A stretch of 64,000 bases of DNA. Origin: Planctomycetota bacterium (GTDB lineage: Bacteria > Planctomycetota > Phycisphaerae > WQYP01). The translations under genes and the position numbers were made by a program. The stretch is taken from contig JAKBAC010000001.1 in the NCBI GenBank assembly GCA_021809365.1, forward strand, positions 1 through 64,000, given 5' to 3'. This document shows, piece after piece, positions 50,224-59,314 of this stretch (positions are counted from its first letter, which is position 1; every line of letters starts with the position of its first letter). The notes under the pieces are model-generated. The model did no database searches and was not told where the DNA came from. It was given only the letters and a program-made list of their open reading frames with translations.

Positions 50224-51330
50224 TCAGAGCATCGGTGATGCAACTGCCGCGTTTCCAACCTGCGGACCCAGAACCCGATCCACTTCGGCTTGATCGGTGA
50301 CACCGCGGGCAGTTAAATCCCGTGCCGCATCGTGCAGCCCATGATACGCCGCTGATTTACGCATCGCTGCTTCCAGGCCGACGGAATCGCTTTGGTCCAG
50401 CAGTGCCGAACGCACGGTTTGATCCATGCGGACACACTGCGCTATCGGCAGGCGACCGGAATATCCGGTATCCGTCTTTCTCCGCACCAGGCGCTGATTC
50501 AATATGCCAAAGAGGCTGCTGGTAATCTGATAGCGCTGAATACCCATTTCCAACATACGGCTGATCGCCCCGGCCGCTGATCCTGCGTGCATGGTGCACA
50601 CCAGACGGTGCCCCGTCAACGCCGCCTGCACCGCCAGAGAGGCTGTGGCGTTATCGCGAATTTCACCCATGGACAACACCTGCGGATCTTGCCGCAACAT
50701 GCTGCGCAACGCGCATTGGTAATCCAACTCCCCAAACGGACTGACCTCAATTTGGGTTACGCCCGCAATACCGCGCTCAATGGGGTCTTCCAGCGAAACA
50801 ATGCTGATACCCGGCTGCGTGCGGGCCAAGTGATCCAGCAGGGCATAAATTGTCGTGGTTTTTCCCGCCCCGGCCGGACCGATGACCGCCAACATGCCGC
50901 AGTCCGAGCGGCCGAATTCCATGAGAAAATCCAGCGTATCACGGGGTAAAAATAAATCCGAAAGTTGATGGGGCGCAAATAATTCCGCGGGCATACGAAC
51001 CGCGGCCCGCAGACCGTGCAGCGTGGGTATAACCGACAATCGTACATCCAGTCGGTGCGGAGTCTCTACCGTCATCCGCCCCTCTTGCGGAATGTCTCGA
51101 CGATACGTTAGTAAATGCCCCATGACCATCAGGCGGTTGACAATGGATTCCCCCGTCTCGCCGGGTAGTTGTTCAATGGTTTCCAGCAGCCCGTCAATAC
51201 GAAATCGAACCTGAAAACCCTCCGCGACCGGTTCAATATAAATATCCGAAGCGCGGCGATCCAAGGCCCGGGCAATCATTGAATCCACGATCGGACGCAC
51301 ATCAGGAAAAGTTGCGGCGGCTGGTTTCAT
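50224..51330 (-). CDS. gspE: GspE/PilB-type secretion ATPase lacking the N1 domain and zinc motif
   Basis: 368 residues from the ATG at 51330. N2 domain (ARALDRRASDIYIEPVAEGF; RFRIDGLLE) then the RecA-like domain with Walker A GPAGAGKTTT (151-160), Asp box SIVSLEDPIERGIAGVTQIEV, Walker B VLSMGEIRD (methionine in place of the usual valine) and His box LVCTMHAGSA. GspE and PilB are normally 500-570 residues. Here the N-terminal GspL-binding domain and the CxxC zinc module are absent, so length is close to PilT, but the Asp-box sequence is of the GspE kind. First gene of the secretion operon. Confidence 0.85.
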   Translation of the reverse strand: MKPAAATFPDVRPIVDSMIARALDRRASDIYIEPVAEGFQVRFRIDGLLETIEQLPGETGESIVNRLMVMGHLLTYRRDIPQEGRMTVETPHRLDVRLSVIPTLHGLRAAVRMPAELFAPHQLSDLFLPRDTLDFLMEFGRSDCGMLAVIGPAGAGKTTTIYALLDHLARTQPGISIVSLEDPIERGIAGVTQIEVSPFGELDYQCALRSMLRQDPQVLSMGEIRDNATASLAVQAALTGHRLVCTMHAGSAAGAISRMLEMGIQRYQITSSLFGILNQRLVRRKTDTGYSGRLPIAQCVRMDQTVRSALLDQSDSVGLEAAMRKSAAYHGLHDAARDLTARGVTDQAEVDRVLGPQVGNAAVASPML

Positions 51331-51486
51331 ACGACACAACCTTGTTTTGCAATGAGCCAATTAAGATTCTTATAACATTGAACAAAGACGGACGCAACAG
51401 AATAGGCAGGTTCTGTGACACGATCTGTATTACCTGCTGACAGTATCTATTTCATACACCAGCACACGGGTCAGTCGGGAAAAAGT

Positions 51487-54400
51487 TCAAATGGAAAATC
51501 GTGCCCAGCGGGCGGCGAGTGTGGGCAGGACGATAAGGTTCAGGAGCGTGGAGGTGAACAATCCGCCGACGATGACTTGGGCCAGGGGACCTTCAATTTC
51601 ACGTCCCGGCGCACCGGCACCCAGTGCCAGCGGCAGCAGTCCCAGGGCCGCCACCATGGCGGTCATTAATATGGCCGGCAGCCGATCCACGGCACCGTCA
51701 ATGGCGGTTTGAACATTCCAGATTCTGCCTTCGCGCTTCACGAGATGCTGATAATGGGACATGAGCATAATGGAATTGCGCAGGGTAATTCCGAACAATG
51801 TGATAAAACCGATCATCGCCCCCAGCGATAGCACACCGCCGGAGACCCACGCCGCCAGAACACCACCCACCAGCGCAAGCGGAAGATTGATCAGCAACAG
51901 CAGTACATTGTTGACATATTTGAGCACAATAAACAGCGACAGCAAAATGCCCACCAGGGCGATGCCGGAATGCACCAGCAGGTCCTGCCGCGCCTTGGCA
52001 GCCGCCTCGGCGGAGCCGGTGAAATTGACCAACACTCCTTTGGGCAGATGAAGTTTGGAAATGGCCTGTTGCGCGGATTTGACAAATTGGCCGGCGGTTA
52101 CGCCTTTAAGATGGATGTTGATCATCTGTGCCCGCTGGCCGTTGATATGCGAAATCAGATAAAAGCCGCGACCTTCATATATTCTGGCAACGTCCGCCAA
52201 TGGTATCCAAGTGCCGCTTGGCGTACGAATGGGAAGTTGGTTCATAGTGGCAATGCGTTTCCCGTAACGAGGCACCATCGTCACCACTACCGGCCACACC
52301 CGCGTGCCATGATAAATATGTCCCACAGTGCGGCCACGAATCAGCATGTGGATTCGTGCCAGAACATTCATCGGAGACAGCCCCCAACGCTGCAACTGTT
52401 TGTGTCGCAGTCGCACCCTGATTTCCGGGGCGTATGATGAGGTCTGCGGCACCACACTGCGAGCGCCGGGAACCCTCTTCAACGCTGCCGTGATCATGGT
52501 CATTGCATTACGAAGGGCCGGAAAGTTATTGCCGATCACCTGCACCACCACCGGAGCGCCGGAGCCGGACATAGCTTGGTTGATAAGCTCGGATAAAACG
52601 CTGTTATAAGAAATCATTACACCGGGAAATGTTTTAATGAGTTTCGCCATATCCGCACGGAATTTTTGTGCCTGTCCGGTCGTAAGAGACTTCACCAGCA
52701 ATTGATAGGCACTGTATTGTGGCCCGCGCACGTCTCCAACCAGCGCCGGTTTGCCGGCACGCTGCACGACATACTTGACATAGGGAATTTTTCGCAAATC
52801 CGCCGTGATCCGGTTCCCAATGGTGATGGATTGCTGAAGCGATGATCCAGGGGCCAACGCCAGATGTACGACATAGTTGTTCTCATTGAGCTGCGGGAAA
52901 AATTCCGTTTTCACAAAAGGCACGAGCGCGAGACCGGCCAGCGTTACCAGAGCCACAAGCACAATCACGGCGATCCGCCACTGTTCCACCGCGGTAAGCA
53001 GACGCCGATAGGCGGTTTTGATATGACCGGTCAACCAGGCGTCATGACGGCGGACCGCAACCTGCGGCAACAACAGCATACACAGCGCCGGCGTGAGCGT
53101 CAGGGCGAGAAGCAGAGATGACAATACTGCCGCGATGTAGGCCACGGCCAGTGGCGCGAAGAATCGTCCTGCCAGTCCACCGAGGCCAAAAATCGGCAGG
53201 AAGACCAGAATGACCGCGAACGTGGCGAATACGACAGCGCTTCGCACTTCCAAAGATGCGTGAAGCACCACGCCCAGCGCTTGACGTGGTGCCGCCGACA
53301 GCGCATTAATCCGCAGGCGGCGCGTAATATTTTCCACGTCAATGACCGCGTCATCGACCACTTCGCCGATGGCCACCGCCAATCCACCCAAGGTCATGAT
53401 GTTTATGGTATCGCCCAAATGGATAAGAATGGTGATGGCGCCCAGCAGAGAAAGCGGAATGGCGAGGCAGGAAATCAGGCTGGTACGCCAATCACCAAGA
53501 AATAATACCAGCACCAGAATGACCAATCCCGCACCAATCAGCAGGGAGTCAATAAGATCATGCAACGCAATGGTAATAAAACTCGCGGCCCGCAATATGT
53601 GATCATGCAGGGTAATGCCCTGTTGCGCCAGCACAGGCTTGAGGGAGGAAAGAGCCTTTTGTACCCGCACACTCACATGCAGCAGGTTGGAACCATACGC
53701 CTGCCCGATCATCATCAATACGCCGGGCTTTCCCATAATCGACGCCGCGCCAACCTGTGGCAAATGGCTCAGTTGAATATGCGCCACGTCCGCCAGCGTG
53801 ATCACCTGGCTTCCATGCTCCGCCACCGGCGTTTCACCCAACTGCGTCAGCGATTTAATTTGCCCATGCACCCGAAAAGTCATGCTCTGATTGGGCGTGG
53901 TGACAAACCCCGCTCCCACCAATCCCGTGGCGCCACGTGCGGCTGTTAGTACCTGTTGAACTGTTAAACCATATTGAATCAATCGGCCCGGCCTTAGCTC
54001 AATGCGGTAGTCCTTTTGCAAGCCGCCATAAATGGCCAGCTCCGATATGCCGCGAACCGCCAGCAAACGGGGCTGTATGACCCAATCAGCCACAGTACGC
54101 AAATGCCGGATGTCGTTGGTTTTGCTGGTGATTGCCGCCACCATCACCCAGCGAATAGAGCTTACCAGCGGCATGAGTACCGGCGTATGGACGTTGGGGG
54201 GCAAGGATCCGGAAACTTGCGTCAGGCGTTGAGAGACCGCTTGCTCATCACGATAAATATTGGAATCACTGGGAAAAAGAATTTTTATAATCGACATTCC
54301 CTGCAGGGAGTGCGAATAGATCGCCCGGGAACCAACTCCACCGGCTAAAGCCTGTTCGATGGGCGTGGTAATAAGTTTTTCCACCTCGCTGGGGCTGAAT

Positions 54401-54564
54401 CCCGGCGCAACGGTTTTGATCTTCAATTGCGGCGGAACGAAATTGGGATACACATTGTACCGGGCGCGGGCGATGGAATAAACGCCATAGCTTATGAGAA
54501 TAAACGCCAGCGCGATGATGATCCCGCGAAAATGTAGAGAAAAATTTACAATCCGTTTAAGCAT
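51487..54564 (-). CDS. RND efflux pump, heavy-metal efflux (CusA/CzcA) family
   Basis: 1025 residues, twelve membrane helices and two large periplasmic loops. Start FSLHFRGIIIALAFILISYG and the porter domain PPQLKIKTVAPGFSPSEVEKLITTPIE match the HME class of RND pumps. TM4 reads AVAIGEVVDDAVIDVENI, with the two aspartates of the proton relay; this signature belongs to an HME subgroup whose metal is not settled, and it differs from the CusA and CzcA forms. Co-directional with the adaptor and outer-membrane factor, in the order outer-membrane factor - adaptor - pump. Confidence 0.9.
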   Translation of the reverse strand: MLKRIVNFSLHFRGIIIALAFILISYGVYSIARARYNVYPNFVPPQLKIKTVAPGFSPSEVEKLITTPIEQALAGGVGSRAIYSHSLQGMSIIKILFPSDSNIYRDEQAVSQRLTQVSGSLPPNVHTPVLMPLVSSIRWVMVAAITSKTNDIRHLRTVADWVIQPRLLAVRGISELAIYGGLQKDYRIELRPGRLIQYGLTVQQVLTAARGATGLVGAGFVTTPNQSMTFRVHGQIKSLTQLGETPVAEHGSQVITLADVAHIQLSHLPQVGAASIMGKPGVLMMIGQAYGSNLLHVSVRVQKALSSLKPVLAQQGITLHDHILRAASFITIALHDLIDSLLIGAGLVILVLVLFLGDWRTSLISCLAIPLSLLGAITILIHLGDTINIMTLGGLAVAIGEVVDDAVIDVENITRRLRINALSAAPRQALGVVLHASLEVRSAVVFATFAVILVFLPIFGLGGLAGRFFAPLAVAYIAAVLSSLLLALTLTPALCMLLLPQVAVRRHDAWLTGHIKTAYRRLLTAVEQWRIAVIVLVALVTLAGLALVPFVKTEFFPQLNENNYVVHLALAPGSSLQQSITIGNRITADLRKIPYVKYVVQRAGKPALVGDVRGPQYSAYQLLVKSLTTGQAQKFRADMAKLIKTFPGVMISYNSVLSELINQAMSGSGAPVVVQVIGNNFPALRNAMTMITAALKRVPGARSVVPQTSSYAPEIRVRLRHKQLQRWGLSPMNVLARIHMLIRGRTVGHIYHGTRVWPVVVTMVPRYGKRIATMNQLPIRTPSGTWIPLADVARIYEGRGFYLISHINGQRAQMINIHLKGVTAGQFVKSAQQAISKLHLPKGVLVNFTGSAEAAAKARQDLLVHSGIALVGILLSLFIVLKYVNNVLLLLINLPLALVGGVLAAWVSGGVLSLGAMIGFITLFGITLRNSIMLMSHYQHLVKREGRIWNVQTAIDGAVDRLPAILMTAMVAALGLLPLALGAGAPGREIEGPLAQVIVGGLFTSTLLNLIVLPTLAARWARFSI

Positions 54565-54641
54565 TTACATTCCATTTTTTCGGCGGCCACGGCAACGTTA
54601 TGCACCAAACCAAAAAGAATAATCCAGTCGTCCAAATACCG

Positions 54642-55835
54642 TTAAACGGACGGCTTGAGTACCGATTGAAGCTGAATCGTCATCAGCAGTTGCGCCCCGT
54701 TGGACACCAGACGTTGCGCGGGAAGGGTGCCGTCACGCACTGTAAATCCTCCCGGAACGACAATCGGATGAATTAATTCATGTAAAACAAACTTGCCCTT
54801 GCCGTGCTGAAGATAAACCCAACGTGCGCCCCGCCACCAGACTACCGCCGTGCGCGGAATGATAGTCCGGGCCCCTGCTTTGGCTATTTTCGGTACCAGT
54901 GCGGTGATGGCCATGCCGGGCCGCAGTGAGCCGGGGTTGGCAATGACATACAGCACCGTTAGTCCGCGGGTTTGCTGATCCGCCTCCGGTCCGAGCATCA
55001 GTGGTTTGGCCTTTAGCCAGTGTTTGTGACCCAATGCCCGCACGCGAATGACCGTGCTCATGGCAACGCGTCCGGAATCGGATGCGGGTAAGGCAACGGC
55101 GGCTATGAGCTTGTGAAAATCTTCAATCTGTAAGAGCGGTTGAGCGGCGGCGACAGCCTGCCCGGGATGGGCCAGGATTTTTGTAATCACTCCACTTTGA
55201 AAACATGGCAGTGGCAGCGGCAGAAAGCCGCCGGCTTTAGTTTTTAACTGCTGTGATATGGCATGGATGCTCTGCGCATCGGCCCGCACGCGGGCATGCG
55301 CGTCCGCAAATGCCGCCTGCGCCAACTGCACACGCCGCAAAGATACCGCCTTGTTCCGGGCATACAACGATTTTTCTCTGGCGTACGCGGCGGCGGAGGT
55401 TGCCTGGGCCACCCTGGCCGCCGCCAGATCGGCCTTAACCTTGTTAAGCTCCAGCGCCAGGGTTACCTCCAGAGTGGTGGACACCACGGGTTTAAGTCCC
55501 GCCAGGCTGGTTCCCCGCACGACGCGTTTCCCGATCTGCGGCCACATTTTGCCCGGCATGGGTAACACGATTCCCGCCAAAGGAGACGAGAGCGTGAACA
55601 CACCATCCGGGTTGGATCTAAGATCGCCATAAAGTGTGATCGTGGGGCGAATGGAGACCGTCTTTAACTTTATGGTTTGAATATTGAGCGCCTTTTCCTG
55701 CGCCGCGGTCAGATGGATGATCGTGGAATCAAGTGCTGCCGCGCGTGCATGAAAAGCATTGGCCGGCACGGCCAGGGCCAGCGCCAATAAGCCGGCCCAT
55801 TGCATTTTCGATGTTTTTTCCGGCATGATTTTCAT
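54642..55835 (-). CDS. RND efflux periplasmic adaptor (CusB-like)
   Basis: 397 residues from the ATG at 55835 (AAGGA 8 nt upstream). Signal peptide MQWAGLLALALAVPANAFHARA. Barrel-sandwich strand (TLSSPLAGIVLPM), then a helical hairpin rich in Ala and Arg (KADLAAARVAQATSAAAYAR), then the returning lipoyl half (SGVITKILAHPGQAVAAAQPLL) and the beta-barrel and membrane-proximal domains (GSLRPGMAITALVP). No obvious N-terminal methionine/histidine metal site, unlike CusB. Its ATG overlaps the outer-membrane factor stop by 4 nt. Confidence 0.87.
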   Translation of the reverse strand: MKIMPEKTSKMQWAGLLALALAVPANAFHARAAALDSTIIHLTAAQEKALNIQTIKLKTVSIRPTITLYGDLRSNPDGVFTLSSPLAGIVLPMPGKMWPQIGKRVVRGTSLAGLKPVVSTTLEVTLALELNKVKADLAAARVAQATSAAAYAREKSLYARNKAVSLRRVQLAQAAFADAHARVRADAQSIHAISQQLKTKAGGFLPLPLPCFQSGVITKILAHPGQAVAAAQPLLQIEDFHKLIAAVALPASDSGRVAMSTVIRVRALGHKHWLKAKPLMLGPEADQQTRGLTVLYVIANPGSLRPGMAITALVPKIAKAGARTIIPRTAVVWWRGARWVYLQHGKGKFVLHELIHPIVVPGGFTVRDGTLPAQRLVSNGAQLLMTIQLQSVLKPSV

Positions 55836-57256
55836 GGTGTGGTTCCTTTCGGCATGGCCGGGGTAGTTCCCAGCGGCTTTTCCAGAACATCTTCCAGCTT
55901 CCCCAACGCCAGAACCGCGGAGAGCCGGGATTGTAACGCCTCCTGGGCAAACGTGTTCCATGCGAACTTTGCTTCGGCCAACGCGAGGTGGCTCTGCGCC
56001 CCGGCCTCAAAAGCGCTGCGCGTTGCCCGTAACTGCGTGCGCGCCTGGCGTTCAATGGCGCGAGCGGTGCGCCATTGCCGCAGCGCGGATCGATAATGTG
56101 ATAACGCGGAACGAATCGCCGTGATGACCGTGGTTTGTTTCTGCTCCAATTCGGCGGCAATGACCAATCGTTGCGCATTGGCGGCGGCAATGGCACCCTG
56201 GTTCTGATTAAATATCGGCAACGCCATGGTGAAGCCCAGCGTAAATTCATTGGCTCCCTGGTTGAATGCATAACCCGGCCCCAAATGAATATCCGGATAC
56301 TGCCGGGCGATCTGCAATTGCAGCGCCGCCTCCGCCGCCTGATATTGGGCCAGCAGGGATTGAATATCCATCCGATTCAGCAGGGCTGCCCGGCTTAAGC
56401 GTTTCAAATCCAATTTTCGCACAGGCGGCAGCATCATAAGGCGCTTATCGCGGAATCGTATATCCGCCAAAGCCCGCACCGGCAGTGACATGGCCCCGGC
56501 CAATTGAATGCGCCGTTGCCGCACCTGCCCTTGCGCGGTCACCAGCGCCAATGCCGCCTGATGAGCCTGAATTTCCGCGGCGGTATAAACGGGGCGCGAT
56601 ATATCGCCGGCGTCAAAACGCGATTGAATCAAACTCTGAATCAATGCCGTGGCGTGTACCTGCTGCCGCAGCAGCCGTACCAGCTCTTGCGCAAAGTAAT
56701 ATGTGATCAGTGCCCGCCGGACATTTTGCCGCACATTCCAGGCGATTTGTCCGAGATCAAAACGCCCCGCTTGCGTCAGGGCCTTTGCCTGGGCCATGCG
56801 ATCTTGCCGCCGCCCGGCGGTTTCAATGGGAATATCAAAATTAAATCCCAAAATCCACGGCGAAATTCCCGGCCCGGCCTTAGCCGCGTAGGTTGGTGAT
56901 AACGCCACGGTCGGATTGGGCGATTGCGAGGCGGTTATCATATTGGCCTGATCCACACCGAGTTGCGCCACTTGCACACGCAACGCGGGGCTGTAATACC
57001 ATCCTGCCGCCACCAGCGTGCTTAAATTTTGTACGCGCGGAAATCCCGAATACGGTTTGATGGGCTGCCCCGCGATAAATTTACGTAGTCCAGCGGCGGC
57101 CAATGAACGCTCGTGAAATCGTGTGTGAAAAGCCGCCGGCTGTAAAGGTCTGGGATGATATGTTGCACATCCCGCGAGGATCGCGGCAAGTGTGCCTGAT
57201 AAAAGGAACACGCCGCGAGATGAGAATGCAGTCGAAATGGCCCGCCTGTTGATCAC
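55832..57256 (-). CDS. outer-membrane efflux lipoprotein (TolC/CusC family)
   Basis: About 474 residues from a GTG at 57256. A lipoprotein signal with lipobox LAGC (FLLSGTLAAILAGCATYHP) is followed by two repeats of the outer-membrane efflux domain (AALRKF..; ALINRMDIQSLLAQYQAAEA; LGFTMALPIFNQNQGAIAAA). It forms the trimeric channel partner of the adaptor and pump. The frame continues upstream into the palindromic element, so the start is uncertain: no strong Shine-Dalgarno is seen near 57256. First gene of the efflux operon. Confidence 0.87.
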   Translation of the reverse strand: MINRRAISTAFSSRGVFLLSGTLAAILAGCATYHPRPLQPAAFHTRFHERSLAAAGLRKFIAGQPIKPYSGFPRVQNLSTLVAAGWYYSPALRVQVAQLGVDQANMITASQSPNPTVALSPTYAAKAGPGISPWILGFNFDIPIETAGRRQDRMAQAKALTQAGRFDLGQIAWNVRQNVRRALITYYFAQELVRLLRQQVHATALIQSLIQSRFDAGDISRPVYTAAEIQAHQAALALVTAQGQVRQRRIQLAGAMSLPVRALADIRFRDKRLMMLPPVRKLDLKRLSRAALLNRMDIQSLLAQYQAAEAALQLQIARQYPDIHLGPGYAFNQGANEFTLGFTMALPIFNQNQGAIAAANAQRLVIAAELEQKQTTVITAIRSALSHYRSALRQWRTARAIERQARTQLRATRSAFEAGAQSHLALAEAKFAWNTFAQEALQSRLSAVLALGKLEDVLEKPLGTTPAMPKGTTP

Positions 57257-57325
57257 AAGGGAAATCGTATCGCAATTACGCCACTTCGCCAAATCTTCCA
57301 GGGGCGTGGCGATCAATGGGGGCCT

Positions 57326-57495
57326 GTGACACTTTATGCGGGTTACGGATAACGCAATAGTCTCTCCCCCGAGCACCGTGGTGATAACCCGGTGCCGTCA
57401 GCCCCCACGCGGACCAGCGGCACCGCATTACCATGACGGTGCTCCGGGGTATCGTGTTTGCGGCGCAATAGAACGATACCCGCATAAAGTGTCAC
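57326..57495. repeat. 170-bp palindromic element with 18-bp terminal inverted repeats (MITE-like)
   Basis: The ends are perfect inverted copies of GTGACACTTTATGCGGGT (57326-57343 and the complement at 57478-57495). Inner arms also pair: GAGCACCGT with ACGGTGCTC and GGTGCCG with CGGCACC, leaving a central loop of about 20 nt, so the whole element can fold into one long imperfect hairpin. No transposase is encoded. A related single end (one mismatch) is at 22685-22702. Target-site duplication was not evident. This looks like a small non-autonomous mobile element or a folded intergenic repeat. Confidence 0.7.
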
Positions 57496-57685
57496 GCACC
57501 CTGACTACTTTCTCAACACCGACAACTGCCACGCACTACGCGCGACGCAAGCACACGCGGCTAAAGGGGGATGGGGCGTCCCGGCATTACGCCCGGATTT
57601 ATTGCCACGCTCACACAACCTAACAAATTTATTCCTCACTTGGCATTTGATCCATATCCCCTTAACTTAACCCTACAACGTCGGT

Positions 57686-57701
57686 GGGATGGCACCATCC
57701 C
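57686..57701. other. small perfect hairpin upstream of comM
   Basis: GGGATGG-CA-CCATCCC, a 7-bp perfect stem with a 2-nt loop, 46 nt before the comM ATG. No T-run follows. It could be an operator or leader structure. Confidence 0.25.
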
Positions 57702-57747
57702 GTCGGCATTGCGGGATTAACCATGGTTCGTGCCGGGAGATATTTGG

Positions 57748-59280
57748 ATGTTGGCCAAAGTTCATAGTTTCGTGCTGCAGGGTATTGAAGCTATCAAATG
57801 TGAAGTGGAAGTGAATATCGCCGCCAAAGAATATGGCGAACCTCTGCTCGTGGGGCTTCCGGACAACGCCGTCAAAGAGGCTCTGGATCGCATCCGCACG
57901 GCGATGGTCAACAGCGGCTTTGCATTTCCGGATAAGCAACTGCTGGTGAATCTGGCACCAGCGGATGTGAAAAAAGAGGGTAGCGCGCTGGAACTGCCCA
58001 TTGCGCTGGGCATTCTCCATGCCAATAAAGCGATTACCACGGATCGGCATAAGCAATTCCTGGTGGCTGGGGAATTAGCACTTGATGGATCGGTGCGGCC
58101 CATAAAGGGCGCACTATCCATGGCAATGCTGGCCGCGGCGGACGGTTATGTCGGCCTGCTGGTTCCGCCGGCCAATGCCCGTGAAGCCGCCGTGGTACCA
58201 GATATAGAAATATATCCCATTGACAGCCTGGCCACTCTGGTTGGTTTTCTCAATGGGGCGCTGGAACTGGCACCTGAAGAGGTGGAGGAAGCCGACGCGC
58301 AGGCGATGCTGGATTCGTATGATCTTGATTTTGCCGATGTGCGCGGCCAGGAGATGGCCAAACGGGCGCTGATCATCGCCGCCGCCGGACGGCATAATGT
58401 GCTGCTGTTGGGTCCGCCCGGCGCGGGCAAAACGATGCTGTGTCAACGCCTTCCCACTATTCTTCCACCGCTGACAAGGCAGGAGGCGCTCGAAACGTCA
58501 CGCATCTATTCCGCCTGTGGACTGTTGCCAAAGGGCAGCAGTCTGATGCGTACCCGACCCGTGCGGATGCCGCACCATTCCGCCAGTGCTCCGGCGCTGG
58601 TCGGCGGCGGGACAATTCCACGGCCGGGTGAGGTATCCTTGGCGCATCATGGTGTATTGTTTCTGGATGAGTTGCCGGAATTTTCCCGCCATGTTCTGGA
58701 AATGCTCCGTCAACCCCTGGAGTCCGGATCGGTTACCATCGCCCGCGCCCACGCCAGTGTTACATTTCCCGCACGCTTTATGCTGGTCGCGGCTATGAAT
58801 CCCACCGCCAGCGGCAAGGGCACACTGGATCGGCGCAGGGCCAAATCCACGGAATTGGAGGCCATGGACAAATACATGGGAAAACTTTCCGGCCCCCTGC
58901 TGGATCGCATTGACATACATCTGGAAGTACCGGCGGTGACCTATCGGGACTTAACCAGCAAGGTTGTCGGGACAAGTTCCGCGCTGATGCGCGGGCGGGT
59001 GGAGCAGGCGCGGGAAATTCAGGCGCGCCGGTTCGGAGCCAATTCCACCATCACCAATGCCAGCATGAAAACGCAGCAACTCAAGGACTTCTGCCCCCTG
59101 GACGACATCAGTATGCTGCTGATGAAACAGGCCATGGAAGAACTGGGCCTCAGCGCCAGGGCCTTTGATAAAGTCCGTCGTCTGGCCCGCACCATCGCTG
59201 ATCTGGATGGCGCGGAAAAGATCACCGCGACGCATGTGACCGAAGCCATCGGGTTTCGGCTGTTGGATCGGAAGTATTAA
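57748..59280 (+). CDS. comM: YifB/ComM family Mg-chelatase-like AAA+ ATPase
   Basis: 510 residues from the ATG at 57748 (GGGAGA about 8 nt upstream); an in-frame GTG at 57730 is less likely. Lon-protease-like N-terminal domain (VGLPDNAVKEALDRIR), AAA+ core with Walker A LLLGPPGAGKTMLCQRLP and Walker B VLFLDELPEF, sensor AAMNPTASGKGTLD and C-terminal helical domain. ComM homologues are hexameric helicases promoting branch migration during natural transformation. Divergent from the efflux operon. Intact motifs. Confidence 0.93.
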   Translation: MLAKVHSFVLQGIEAIKCEVEVNIAAKEYGEPLLVGLPDNAVKEALDRIRTAMVNSGFAFPDKQLLVNLAPADVKKEGSALELPIALGILHANKAITTDRHKQFLVAGELALDGSVRPIKGALSMAMLAAADGYVGLLVPPANAREAAVVPDIEIYPIDSLATLVGFLNGALELAPEEVEEADAQAMLDSYDLDFADVRGQEMAKRALIIAAAGRHNVLLLGPPGAGKTMLCQRLPTILPPLTRQEALETSRIYSACGLLPKGSSLMRTRPVRMPHHSASAPALVGGGTIPRPGEVSLAHHGVLFLDELPEFSRHVLEMLRQPLESGSVTIARAHASVTFPARFMLVAAMNPTASGKGTLDRRRAKSTELEAMDKYMGKLSGPLLDRIDIHLEVPAVTYRDLTSKVVGTSSALMRGRVEQAREIQARRFGANSTITNASMKTQQLKDFCPLDDISMLLMKQAMEELGLSARAFDKVRRLARTIADLDGAEKITATHVTEAIGFRLLDRKY

Positions 59281-59314
59281 TCCTACAACGCTACTGGGAT
59301 AGTGCCGCGGATCG

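Larger units (their letters stand above)
57257..57747. other. divergent intergenic region, 491 bp, with repeats
   Basis: Between the efflux operon (minus) and comM (plus). It is mostly occupied by the palindromic element at 57326-57495 and the small hairpin at 57686-57701. The remainder (57500-57680) shows no gene. The element lies where the efflux promoter should be. Confidence 0.5.
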
